A model generated the notes under the pieces. The model was not told the DNA's origin and made no database searches. It saw only the letters and a list, made by a program, of their open reading frames with translations. A program made the translations under genes and the position numbers. From Desertivirga arenae (GTDB lineage Bacteria > Bacteroidota > Bacteroidia > Sphingobacteriales > Sphingobacteriaceae): a stretch of 64,000 nucleotides of DNA. Of this stretch, positions 34,135 to 42,320 are shown piece by piece. The stretch is taken from the NCBI RefSeq assembly GCF_017355785.1, contig NZ_JAFEWE010000002.1, positions 174,618 to 238,617 of the forward strand, in the 5' to 3' direction. How positions within the stretch are numbered: the stretch's first letter is position 1; every line of letters begins with the position of its first letter.

Positions 34135-34943
34135 GGCTTGTAGATCAGAAGTGAAATCTTTGCATTATCCTCTTCCTGGATAAGGTATTCATAACCTTTG
34201 TCATGCAAATGAGGTATTAAATATACCGGCACTTTTTTATGATGAACGAAAAGTGCCTCGTCAGGATTAAGGCTCTCCAGGTTCTCCAAAATAGTAACCA
34301 TGGGTCCCGGCATCTCTAAGTGGGTTACATCAATCTCTTTTAGTTTACCGCGGTACCGTGCAAGCAGATTATCAAATGAAATAAATGAACCCAACAAGCA
34401 ACTTTCCTCTGTTCTTTTTCCTTCTTTTGCTTTATCTTCAGATTTCCAGAAATAAGTTAGAATTACATTTTCTGAAACACGTTCAACGTGGCTTTTATAT
34501 CCCTTTTTACCAAGGAGTGTGATCAAAGGGATGGGTTCAAAGCTGTTGACGAGCTTAAGACACTCATCTTCTTTAAGCTTGTTAACATGGTCAAGGATAA
34601 GCTTAAGAGGGTCTTGATTTGCTGATATTACCGGTCTTACATCCAACTCCACTACCCTATCGTTAGCAGGTAACTCAAATATATCCCCTGCCTTCGTCAA
34701 TATACCTAGCCCATCTTCATTCAATCTGAATCCAATCTCGTTCATTGCCTTTAAAAAGTCTTCTTCCCTACAATTTGCAATCCTGCACGCATCTGATATC
34801 GATACTCTTTTAGCCAGTAATTTCCTTAAAGCAGGATTTCGAAGCCGTCGGAAATTTCTGTTCAATTTTTCGAGTGCCTGAATCACCTCCTCCTGTTTCA
34901 CATCCAGCAAGGCCTTAATTGTTGTTTGGCTATTAATCGTCAT
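34131..34943 (-). CDS. DUF1858-DUF2249 multidomain protein
   Basis: 270 residues from ATG 34943, overlapping the hemerythrin gene stop by 11 nt. Residues ~30-80 resemble DUF1858 (LLAKRVSISDACRIANCREE). Two DUF2249 domains follow: ~97-165 (VVELDVRPVISANQDPLKLI; FEPIPLITLLGKKGYKSHVE) and ~200-270 (KEIDVTHLEMPGPMVTILEN; VYLIPHLHDKGYEYL). Such domains often occur beside hemerythrins and NO-response genes. Biochemical role unknown. Confidence 0.82.
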   Translation of the reverse strand: MTINSQTTIKALLDVKQEEVIQALEKLNRNFRRLRNPALRKLLAKRVSISDACRIANCREEDFLKAMNEIGFRLNEDGLGILTKAGDIFELPANDRVVELDVRPVISANQDPLKLILDHVNKLKEDECLKLVNSFEPIPLITLLGKKGYKSHVERVSENVILTYFWKSEDKAKEGKRTEESCLLGSFISFDNLLARYRGKLKEIDVTHLEMPGPMVTILENLESLNPDEALFVHHKKVPVYLIPHLHDKGYEYLIQEEDNAKISLLIYKP

Positions 34944-35403
34944 ACTTCCAGAATTGATAAGGGTAATTATCTGTAAATATGGAATGGTCCTCATTTATCG
35001 CTTCTCCGATCTCAGCCAGCTCAGATTCGTTCAGCAACTGCTCGATATAAGGAAAAAGGGTCCTTTCCTCAAATCGTATATGGCACTCCAGAAGCCTTCC
35101 AATTTCGAGCAAGCTGGCCCGAGTATTATCCGATTCATTCAAACCTTTTACTAGCTGCTCAATCTCCTGGTGCTCCTGAAGGGTTTGTATTTTTAACCTA
35201 TCAGTATCGCTTAAATAGCCAAGGATCAATACTTCCTCTTCCCTGAAATGGGGCAACAGAGCTTTCTCAAAAAAATACGTTACATACTCTTTAATTACTC
35301 CTTCCGCCCTATTCCTCTTAATGCCTTCCCTAATCTTCCAGCTTAGGAGCAGACCATGGTGATGATCGCGTGACAGCTCCTGTAAGTTAACATTCCTCTT
35401 CAT
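34933..35403 (-). CDS. Hemerythrin HHE domain protein
   Basis: 156 residues, one four-helix hemerythrin domain. Di-iron ligands can be placed in SRDHHHGLLLSW, LLPHFREEEVLI, LQEHQEIEQL and CHIRFEERTLFPYIE (H, HxxxE, H, HxxxE). Probably binds O2 or NO through di-iron. Second gene of the ric operon. Confidence 0.9.
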   Translation of the reverse strand: MKRNVNLQELSRDHHHGLLLSWKIREGIKRNRAEGVIKEYVTYFFEKALLPHFREEEVLILGYLSDTDRLKIQTLQEHQEIEQLVKGLNESDNTRASLLEIGRLLECHIRFEERTLFPYIEQLLNESELAEIGEAINEDHSIFTDNYPYQFWKYDD

Positions 35404-35417
35404 AACCTTTTATTAAG

Positions 35418-35445
35418 CCGGGACAGACATGGGAGGATCTGCCCG
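35418..35445 (-). other. Intercistronic hairpin between ric and the hemerythrin gene
   Basis: On the minus strand GCCGGG-CAGA pairs with TCTG-T-CCCGGC around a 10-nt loop, one bulged T. The tail TTAATAAAAGG is not a T-run, so partial termination or mRNA processing is more likely than a full stop. It could set a higher level of ric than of the downstream genes. Confidence 0.5.
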
Positions 35446-35454
35446 GCATTCACA

Positions 35455-36408
35455 CTAATTTTTCAAACTCTTTTCTAATTCAAGAGACTTAGGAAACAAA
35501 ATATTATTCTCCAAATGAACGTGTTGAAACAGATCATTCTCAAATTCTTCAAGCTTTTGGAAAAGTATCCTGTAAGAAGTACAAGCATCTGCAGGAAGCT
35601 CATAATCATTGGTAAGCTGACGAATTTCAGACAAGTCTTCTCCTGCGCCTTCATGCTCCATTTCCATTACATTTATCGGATTGGCTACCTGTCCAAAATG
35701 AGATTCAGGTAAAGGCTGCCCTGTTTTCTTAGCTAAAACCATCTCCTTTATGTATGGGAACAGTATATTTTCTTCCTTCATTAAGTGCATGCTGAGGTCA
35801 TGTGCTATACCTGCAAACACCTCGGCAACTTTAATCAATTCAGGATGACGATCGCCATGAACCCGGGCCACTTTCTGAGAGATCTCAGTTAAAAATGGGA
35901 TGCTTTCACGAACGTAATTATGGTGAGTATTAATAACGTAATCACTCAGGAAATCAAGTTCCCAGCTTTGAAAATTCTGACCTGAGGCTTGTCCCTGCTT
36001 GTCAATTGCAGCGAGCTCTGCTTCTACTTTATGAATATCAATTCCTTTCTTGTCACAAACTTCAGACAAGGTTTTTTTTCCACCACAGCAGAAATCAATT
36101 CCGAGCTTTTTAAATACCTGGGCTTTGCGGAAATCTTTCGCAACCAGTTCTCCAACTGTAATTTCATCCTCTCCATCCTGTCTTTTTGTTATGCGCACCT
36201 GCCATACTTCAGGACCATTAGCCAGGTATTCCCAATTAAATATTTGTCCCCTTTCTGCCAGTAGCTGGTAGTATAAAGGTTTTGGATCATGATCGTTATG
36301 AATAATGAAGCCTTGACCGGGATTCATAGAATCGAACTTATCAAAAATTGTAGGATGTTTTAATCTTGGCTCTATTACCGTTACATTAAGGATATCTGCT
36401 GTTTCCAT
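35455..36408 (-). CDS. ric: Iron-sulfur cluster repair di-iron protein (RIC/ScdA/YtfE)
   Basis: 317 residues from ATG 36408. An N-terminal DUF2249 domain (~8-85, IHNDHDPKPLYYQLLAERGQ) precedes the ScdA_N/DUF542 segment (VGELVAKDFRKAQVFKKLGI; DFCCGGKKTLSEVC) and a hemerythrin-like di-iron domain (~155-310) with HHNYVRESIPFL, HLMKEENILFPYI, MEHEGAGEDL and HVHLENNILFPK. RIC proteins repair Fe-S clusters after nitrosative or oxidative damage. The DUF2249 fusion is an extra domain relative to E. coli YtfE. First gene of the operon; its promoter holds the Rrf2-type dyad. Confidence 0.93.
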   Translation of the reverse strand: METADILNVTVIEPRLKHPTIFDKFDSMNPGQGFIIHNDHDPKPLYYQLLAERGQIFNWEYLANGPEVWQVRITKRQDGEDEITVGELVAKDFRKAQVFKKLGIDFCCGGKKTLSEVCDKKGIDIHKVEAELAAIDKQGQASGQNFQSWELDFLSDYVINTHHNYVRESIPFLTEISQKVARVHGDRHPELIKVAEVFAGIAHDLSMHLMKEENILFPYIKEMVLAKKTGQPLPESHFGQVANPINVMEMEHEGAGEDLSEIRQLTNDYELPADACTSYRILFQKLEEFENDLFQHVHLENNILFPKSLELEKSLKN

Positions 36409-36427
36409 TTTGTTGTTATTAATTAAA

Positions 36428-36460
36428 GACAAAGTTATCTTTTATTATTTTATTTAGAAA
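36428..36460 (-). promoter_or_regulatory. ric operon promoter with embedded operator
   Basis: On the minus strand the -7 box TAACTTTG (36437-36430) is embedded in the dyad AAAGATAACTTTGTCTTT, the same motif as in the nos promoter. A TTTC (36460-36457), one mismatch from TTTG, sits 19 nt upstream as the -33 element. The predicted start leaves a leader of about 15 nt before the ATG at 36408. Confidence 0.65.
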
Positions 36461-36617
36461 GCTTCTAAGAAAGAATAATCAAGAATGACATTAAGATTAT
36501 AAAAAAGACTAATAAGTATTTTTTTACTTCAATTACTCATTCTGCTCGCCAGGCTCCAGGCCAAAATCTTATACATTAACCATAAAATAGTGTAAAGAGT
36601 GGATCGGCAATTGGAAG

Positions 36618-36625
36618 TACTTTTG
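36618..36625 (+). promoter_or_regulatory. -7 promoter box for the copper ATPase gene
   Basis: TACTTTTG, an exact TAnnTTTG match, 19 nt before the ATG, giving a very short leader. No -33 element is clear. Confidence 0.45.
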
Positions 36626-36644
36626 TATTATAAAATTTAAGAGT

Positions 36645-38882
36645 ATGGCAAGTGAAACTTTAACACATAAAGGAACGCGCAAAAATTTTCCGGTAACCGG
36701 GATGACGTGTGCGGGCTGTGCTGTGAGCGTAGAATCTATGCTTAAATCTTCTAAAGGTGTGTCTGACGCCGGTGTGAACTTTGCTACCCAAACTGCCTGG
36801 GCTGAGTATAATGAGGAAGAAACCAATCTGGCCGAGCTTCAAAAGTCGCTTCAGTCGGTGGGCTATGATTTAATCATCGACGAGGAAGATCCCTCCGCAA
36901 AGCAAGAAGAGATCCAACTAAGGAACTATCAGGAATCCCAGAGGCGTACTATTTGGGCAGCTGCTCTTTCCGTTCCGGTAGTGATCCTGGGAATGTTCTT
37001 TATGAATTTCCCCTATACACCATGGATATCCCTTCTTCTGACCATACCGGTTCTTTTCTGGTTTGGGAGGAACTTTTTCATAAACGCATGGAAACAGGCC
37101 AGTCATGGAAAAGCCAACATGGATACCCTTGTGGCTCTGAGCACAGGTATTGCTTTTATCTTCAGCGCATTTAATACCCTACACCCGGAGTTTTGGCATA
37201 GCAAAGGGCATCATGCTCATGTTTACTTTGAAGCAGCCTCAGTGATCATTGTCTTTATCAGTCTCGGTAAACTTTTAGAAGACAGGGCAAAATCCAACAC
37301 ATCATCGGCGATAAAGAAACTAATGGGGCTTCAACCTAAAACCGTAAAGGTCTTAGTAAATGGTCTGGAAGAAGAAATTCCAACCGGGTCTGTAGTGGCA
37401 GGAAATATCATAATCCTTCGTCCCGGAGAAAAGGTTCCAGTAGATGGAATAGTAGTATCCGGTACTACTTACATTGACGAAAGTATGATTACCGGGGAAC
37501 CTGTACCGGTTTTAAAGCTGAAAGCAGATAAGGTATTTGCAGGCACCGTAAATCAAAAAGGGAGTTTGCAGTTCAAGGCCGAAAAAGTAGGAAGCGAAAC
37601 TTTGCTTGCCCATATTATAAAAATGGTTCAGGAAGCCCAGGGAAGTAAAGCACCGGTACAAAAGCTGGTAGATAAAGTCGCGGGCATTTTTGTACCAACT
37701 GTTATTGTTATCTCCATCCTTACATTTATCACCTGGATGTTTTTAGGTGGCGAAAACGCTTTTACACACGCTTTACTTACCTCCGTTACAGTACTGGTAA
37801 TTGCTTGTCCCTGTGCACTCGGTCTGGCCACTCCTACCGCTATTATGGTAGGTATTGGCAAAGGCGCTGAGAATAATATTCTGATAAAAGACGCAGAGAG
37901 TCTGGAACTGGCGCACAAGGTAAATACCGTTATTCTTGACAAAACAGGAACGATAACAGAAGGAAAACCTGAGGTCAATGCTATAACCTGGGCCGAAGGT
38001 ATCTCAGATCTTGCTTCGCTTAAAAGCATTCTTTACAGTTTGGAAGTATATTCAGAACATCCTCTTGCAGAAGCTGTAGTTAAAAACCTGAAAGAGGAAG
38101 GTGTTAACAGCACCGAGTTAAAGTTTTTTGAAAGTATTACGGCCAGGGGGGTTAAGGGTATAACGGGAACAGGTGAGTACTTTGCCGGAAACAGAAAGTT
38201 GATTGAAGAAAACAACCTGATGATTGACCCTATACTAAACAAATATGCTGAAGACCTGCAAGAACAAGCCAACACGGTGATATTCTTTGCCAGCAGTAAA
38301 GGAGTCCTTGCAGTAATAGCTATTGCGGATAAAATAAAAACCAGCTCTAAAGCAGCAATTCAGGCACTGCAAAAAATGAATATTGAGGTGCTGATGTTGA
38401 CTGGAGACAACGCACAGACGGCAGCCGCAATTGCGAAACAAGCAGGACTTAACGAATTCCACGCAGAAGTACTTCCCTCTCAAAAGGCTGATTATGTTAA
38501 AAAACTTCAGGAAAAGGGCAAGGTAGTTGCCATGGTTGGTGATGGCATAAATGATTCTCAAGCGTTAGCGCAGGCCGATGTAAGTATAGCGATGGGTAAA
38601 GGCTCTGATATTGCTATGGACGTAGCAAAAATGACTCTGATAACTTCCGACCTTCAATCTATTCCTAAAGCTCTGAAATTATCCAGGAAAACTGTCGCTA
38701 CTATCAGGCAGAACCTTTTTTGGGCATTTATATATAACGTGATAGGGATACCTGTAGCAGCAGGAGCACTTTACGCTTTCAATGGGTTCCTTCTCGATCC
38801 GATGCTAGCAGGGGCGGCGATGGCACTTAGTTCCGTATCTGTTGTAAGCAACAGCTTAAGACTTAAGGCAGCACAGCTTTAG
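36645..38882 (+). CDS. copA: Cu+-exporting P-type ATPase
   Basis: 745 residues. One N-terminal heavy-metal-associated domain with GMTCAGC (~19-25). P1B-1 hallmarks: CPC in VIACPCALGLATPTAIM, the phosphorylation site Asp432 in DKTGTITEGKP, SEHPLAEA (HP motif) and MVGDGINDSQALAQADV. C-terminal helices carry YNVIGIPVAAG and MALSSVSVVSNSLRL, the Cu(I) site segments. Exports Cu(I) from the cytoplasm. A chaperone gene follows 72 nt downstream. Next to the nos/ric block, it may balance copper needed for NosZ, but I infer that only from proximity. Confidence 0.96.
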   Translation: MASETLTHKGTRKNFPVTGMTCAGCAVSVESMLKSSKGVSDAGVNFATQTAWAEYNEEETNLAELQKSLQSVGYDLIIDEEDPSAKQEEIQLRNYQESQRRTIWAAALSVPVVILGMFFMNFPYTPWISLLLTIPVLFWFGRNFFINAWKQASHGKANMDTLVALSTGIAFIFSAFNTLHPEFWHSKGHHAHVYFEAASVIIVFISLGKLLEDRAKSNTSSAIKKLMGLQPKTVKVLVNGLEEEIPTGSVVAGNIIILRPGEKVPVDGIVVSGTTYIDESMITGEPVPVLKLKADKVFAGTVNQKGSLQFKAEKVGSETLLAHIIKMVQEAQGSKAPVQKLVDKVAGIFVPTVIVISILTFITWMFLGGENAFTHALLTSVTVLVIACPCALGLATPTAIMVGIGKGAENNILIKDAESLELAHKVNTVILDKTGTITEGKPEVNAITWAEGISDLASLKSILYSLEVYSEHPLAEAVVKNLKEEGVNSTELKFFESITARGVKGITGTGEYFAGNRKLIEENNLMIDPILNKYAEDLQEQANTVIFFASSKGVLAVIAIADKIKTSSKAAIQALQKMNIEVLMLTGDNAQTAAAIAKQAGLNEFHAEVLPSQKADYVKKLQEKGKVVAMVGDGINDSQALAQADVSIAMGKGSDIAMDVAKMTLITSDLQSIPKALKLSRKTVATIRQNLFWAFIYNVIGIPVAAGALYAFNGFLLDPMLAGAAMALSSVSVVSNSLRLKAAQL

Positions 38883-38954
38883 TATAAGCTCAAACTCAAA
38901 AATTAGAATCTATTCAAAATATAGCCGGACGGCAAAACTTAAAAGAGAACAAAA

Positions 38955-39161
38955 ATGGAAACACTAAAATTCAAGACAAATATCAAATGCATGGGTTGTA
39001 TCAGCACAGTAACACCGGTTTTGAATGAAAAAGCTGGGACTGACAAATGGAAAGTTGATCTTCAGGATCCTGATAAAACGCTTGTTGTCGAAAGCGATAC
39101 GAAAGCAGAAGAGATTGTAGAGGCACTGAAAGGAGTTGGTTACAACGCAGAACGTATTTAA
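38955..39161 (+). CDS. CopZ-like copper chaperone (HMA domain)
   Basis: 68 residues, one ferredoxin-like HMA fold. The metal site is KCMGC (~13-17) instead of the usual MxCxxC, so the first Met is replaced. VEALKGVGYNAERI is the typical end. Probably passes Cu(I) to the adjacent ATPase. Confidence 0.9.
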   Translation: METLKFKTNIKCMGCISTVTPVLNEKAGTDKWKVDLQDPDKTLVVESDTKAEEIVEALKGVGYNAERI

Positions 39162-39173
39162 TTGATAAAACCA

Positions 39174-39201
39174 GGAAGGTCACTTTGAGGAGTGGCCTTT
39201 C
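39174..39201. terminator. Bidirectional terminator after the copper chaperone gene
   Basis: 11-bp stem GGAAGGTCACT/AGTGGCCTTTC with two G-T pairs and a 6-nt loop. It sits between the chaperone gene and the convergent small acidic ORF. Confidence 0.6.
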
Positions 39202-39221
39202 TAGTTTATCCGGTGCTTAGG

Positions 39222-39374
39222 TTAGCCCTGGTTATCTTCTTTTTTTCCGTCCTCACTCTCATCCGGAACTGGATGCAAATTGTCATCTTCCGGTGTAACA
39301 GTCTCTATGTCATTTCCAGGATGCTTTTCATCATTCTCGGAATTTACGGGTTTATTCTCTTCAGGTAAATGCAT
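39222..39374 (-). CDS. Small acidic protein of unknown function
   Basis: 50 residues, ATG at 39374 to TAA at 39222. The composition is extreme: about 17 Glu/Asp, many Asn and Pro, almost no hydrophobic residues (HPGNDIETVTPEDDNLHPVP). Probably disordered. It has its own intergenic space between two terminators/promoter regions. I cannot assign a family, and it may be a lineage-specific gene. Confidence 0.5.
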   Translation of the reverse strand: MHLPEENKPVNSENDEKHPGNDIETVTPEDDNLHPVPDESEDGKKEDNQG

Positions 39375-39533
39375 AAGATCAATTATTAGTGTAAAAATAA
39401 CAAGGCGGTTGTAATGAATTTGTTTTGCTAAATTTTAAATCGATCCGTCTCAAGCTATACGCCTTGCCATGTATTTAAACTTCGCTCTAATATCAGAAGG
39501 ATTTATATCTTAGAAGTTTCAATACCTCTAACC

Positions 39534-40529
39534 ATGGGCCGTTTAAAACATATCAGTATCCTTATCCCTGAAGGTGATTGCAGCATTACGCATATAGAAG
39601 CTACGCATCAGATCTTTTCTTCCCTTAACGATCTTTTGAATCGCCTGGAACGGCCCGAGCTATTTCAGGTACAGCTTGTTGGACTACACAGGGAAGCCCA
39701 GGTAAAGAAAGGCCTTTTTCGTGTTTATCCTGACATTGTAATTGATGACTTGAAGCATACCGACCTGGTGATCATTCCAGCTATTCAGGAAAGTGTTGAA
39801 AGGGGTATCGAAATGAATAAGGTGCTTGGCGAATGGATACTTAAACAATATAAAAATGGAGCTGAAATTGCTAGTTTTTGTATTGGCTCATTTCTACTTG
39901 CGTCTACAGGCCTTTTAAATGGCAGGAAGTGCACAACTCATTGGAGCGCCGCCTCCCAGTTCAAGGCTCTTTTCCCTGAGATAGAGCTTCTTCCCGATAA
40001 GATAATTACGGACGAGGGTGGAATTTATACTAGCGGGGGGGCGCTATCCTTTCAGAATCTGATCATTTACCTGGTGGAAAAGTATGCTGGAAGAGACACT
40101 GCTATCCTTGCAGCAAAAACTTTTATGATCGATATTGACCGTAATAGCCAGTCACCGTTCATGATTTTCAACGCACAAAAAGAACACGATGACGGGCCAA
40201 TTGGCAAAGTGCAGGAATTCATTGAAACGAACTTGCAGGAAAAGCTTTCCGTTGATCAGTTGGCAGGGATGGTAGCAATTAGTCGCCGAAACTTTGAACG
40301 AAGGTTCAAAAAAGCAACATCAAACTCTATTCTTGAATATATTCAGCGTGTTCGTATTGAAGCTGCTAAAAAAAGTCTTGAAACTTCAGGACTACATGTG
40401 AATGAAGTAATGTTTAATGTGGGTTATACGGATATCAAAGCGTTCCGTAACACCTTTAAAAAGATTACCGGCCTTTCCCCTATTGATTACCGGAATAAAT
40501 ACAACCGTCGTGCTGTCCGGATGAATTGA
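39534..40529 (+). CDS. GlxA-type AraC family regulator with DJ-1/PfpI domain
   Basis: 331 residues. Residues ~5-190 are a class I glutamine amidotransferase-like (DJ-1/PfpI) domain: HISILIPEGDCSITHIEATH, SFCIGSFLLASTGLLNGRKC (nucleophile-elbow Cys) and TTHWSAASQF. Residues ~220-320 carry the AraC double HTH (VDQLAGMVAISRRNFERRFK; VNEVMFNVGYTDIKAFRNTF; ITGLSPIDYR). Regulatory target and ligand unknown. TATCTTAG ahead of the gene may be a -7 variant, as also seen before the CE7 gene. Confidence 0.92.
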   Translation: MGRLKHISILIPEGDCSITHIEATHQIFSSLNDLLNRLERPELFQVQLVGLHREAQVKKGLFRVYPDIVIDDLKHTDLVIIPAIQESVERGIEMNKVLGEWILKQYKNGAEIASFCIGSFLLASTGLLNGRKCTTHWSAASQFKALFPEIELLPDKIITDEGGIYTSGGALSFQNLIIYLVEKYAGRDTAILAAKTFMIDIDRNSQSPFMIFNAQKEHDDGPIGKVQEFIETNLQEKLSVDQLAGMVAISRRNFERRFKKATSNSILEYIQRVRIEAAKKSLETSGLHVNEVMFNVGYTDIKAFRNTFKKITGLSPIDYRNKYNRRAVRMN

Positions 40530-40552
40530 CTTAAAAAACCTTTTTATAAACA

Positions 40553-42177
40553 TTATTCCGGGTCCTGATCCAGGGGTATTACGAACCAGAAAGTAGAACC
40601 TTTTCCCTGTTCACTCTCTACCCCCATGCGGCCCTGATGCCGTTTTATTATCTCACCGGAAATATAAAGTCCAAGGCCTAGTCCTGAGGTCTTATAGGAA
40701 TTTTCCTCTCCCCTGTAATAGCGCTCAAATATCAGTTGCAACTTTTCTTCGGGTATTCCAGGGCCAAAATCCCTGACCTCCAGTTTGAAATATCCCCTGT
40801 CCTCAGAAAGTCCTATCAATACCTCAGTAGCATCAGGAGAATATTTAATTGCATTATCAATGAGGTTAATAATCACCTGCTCTATCCTGTTCCTGTCTCC
40901 CCTGATCACAGAGTTCTGATCTCCAAATACCCGAATGTTATGCTTGTATTCGGCATTTTTAATATTAGCGATACAGTCAGCGAGCACCTCAGAAATTTTA
41001 AAATCAGAGAAATTATATTGTAATTTACCCGCCTCTAACTTCGATAAATTAAGAAGGTCATTCACAAGATGAATTACTTTATTCACCTGTTTATTAGCTT
41101 TCTGTATCAGTGGGAGATATCCTCCATTCCCTTCTTTAGAAACCTGCTTCTCAAGGATCTGGAGATATCCCTTCATGCTGGTGACCGGCGTTTTGAGTTC
41201 ATGACTGGCAATACTCAAAAATTCATCCTTCCTGAAGTTCTGTTCCGTCGCCTTCTCAAGCAGCCTCTCCTTTTCCTCGTTAGCTGAAACGAGTTTCTCA
41301 AACAACATGGCATTATCTAATGCAACGGTTGCCTGACTAACAACACCAAGGACCATTTCTTCGGCTTCTTTTGTAAATATACCCTCTTGTCCATGCCCCA
41401 ACATCAAACAACCGATGGTTTCCCCTGATTTTGAAGTGATTGGCACAGACATAAAGCTTTGCACAATCCAGCCCTCTGAGCGTGCTGCATTACCGTCGCC
41501 AAATATCTTTGAATTATACTTAGTTAGTTCTTGACGAGTAGTTAACCTTATCACCTGGTCTGTTATCAGGGTTTGAAATCCCGTTATGTCTTCCAGGTGA
41601 TCCTGAACATCAGAAGAATTTGTAGACAATGCAAAGAGATGCTCGCGTTGGATAGATCTTGCTGGAAGATCATAAAATAAGATCCCGAAATCCGCTCCAC
41701 TCAGTTGCAGAGAAGCGTCCGTTACTTTCTGAATAATAGATTGAAGATCAAGATCCTGGGAGATAGAGCTCCAATTGAAACAAGTATCTCGAAGTTCCGG
41801 GCTTGCCTCACCACCGAGCTAACATCATGGATATGAGCTAAGCGGCACTTCTTTTGTTTAAACTCAACGATGTAAGAAACGATCTGTACGTTTATTACCT
41901 TCCCGGAACGTAATAAATGTTGGCCTTCTGCAAAAACGTTATCACTTGCTTTAAACCGGCTTTTAAGGTTATCAAAAAGGACACGTTCTTCAGATACCCG
42001 TAGATCTCTTGTGCTTAGCGACAGAAATTCTTCGCGACTATAGCCATAATGTGCTATAGCGGCGGCATTGACTTCCAATATCAGATAAGTGTCAATGTCA
42101 AAAATCAGCATAGGCTGAGGGCTTTGATAAAAGAGATTATCAAAGTTCACATCTGCTATGTAGCTCGTACTTTCCAA
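40553..42177 (-). pseudogene. PAS-GAF sensor histidine kinase broken by a single frameshift
   Basis: Reading from a TTG at 42177, a PAS domain (FYQSPQPMLIFDIDTYLILE; AIAHYGYSREEFL) runs to RQARNFEILVSIGA, then leaves frame and stops at 41722. In the adjoining frame the protein continues ISQDLDLQSIIQKVTDASLQ (GAF start), HisKA (DEFLSIASHELKTPVTSMKG) and HATPase (NLIDNAIKYS, RDFGPGIPEEK, GLGLGLYISG) to 40553. One missing base near 41767 restores SIGA-x-ISQDLDL. Everything else is intact, so it is either a recent mutation or a sequencing error. No TM segments: a cytoplasmic kinase. Confidence 0.8.
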
Positions 42178-42320
42178 GGAATATTGATCAACTTAGTTAA
42201 ACTCAGCTGTTCACAAAATGTTCGGAATTGTGATTAGACCTTACGAACATAAGGTTTTTTAACTGAAAAAAACCGGAGTACGAGAAATTTCTTCAATCTT
42301 ACAAAAACCTGTAAATTACA

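Noticed and set aside
40553-41629. Separate short GAF-histidine kinase gene and separate PAS gene (41722-42177)
   Set aside because: The GAF domain reads open well upstream of the apparent start in the same frame, and the PAS part joins it with one added base. One frameshifted gene explains both.
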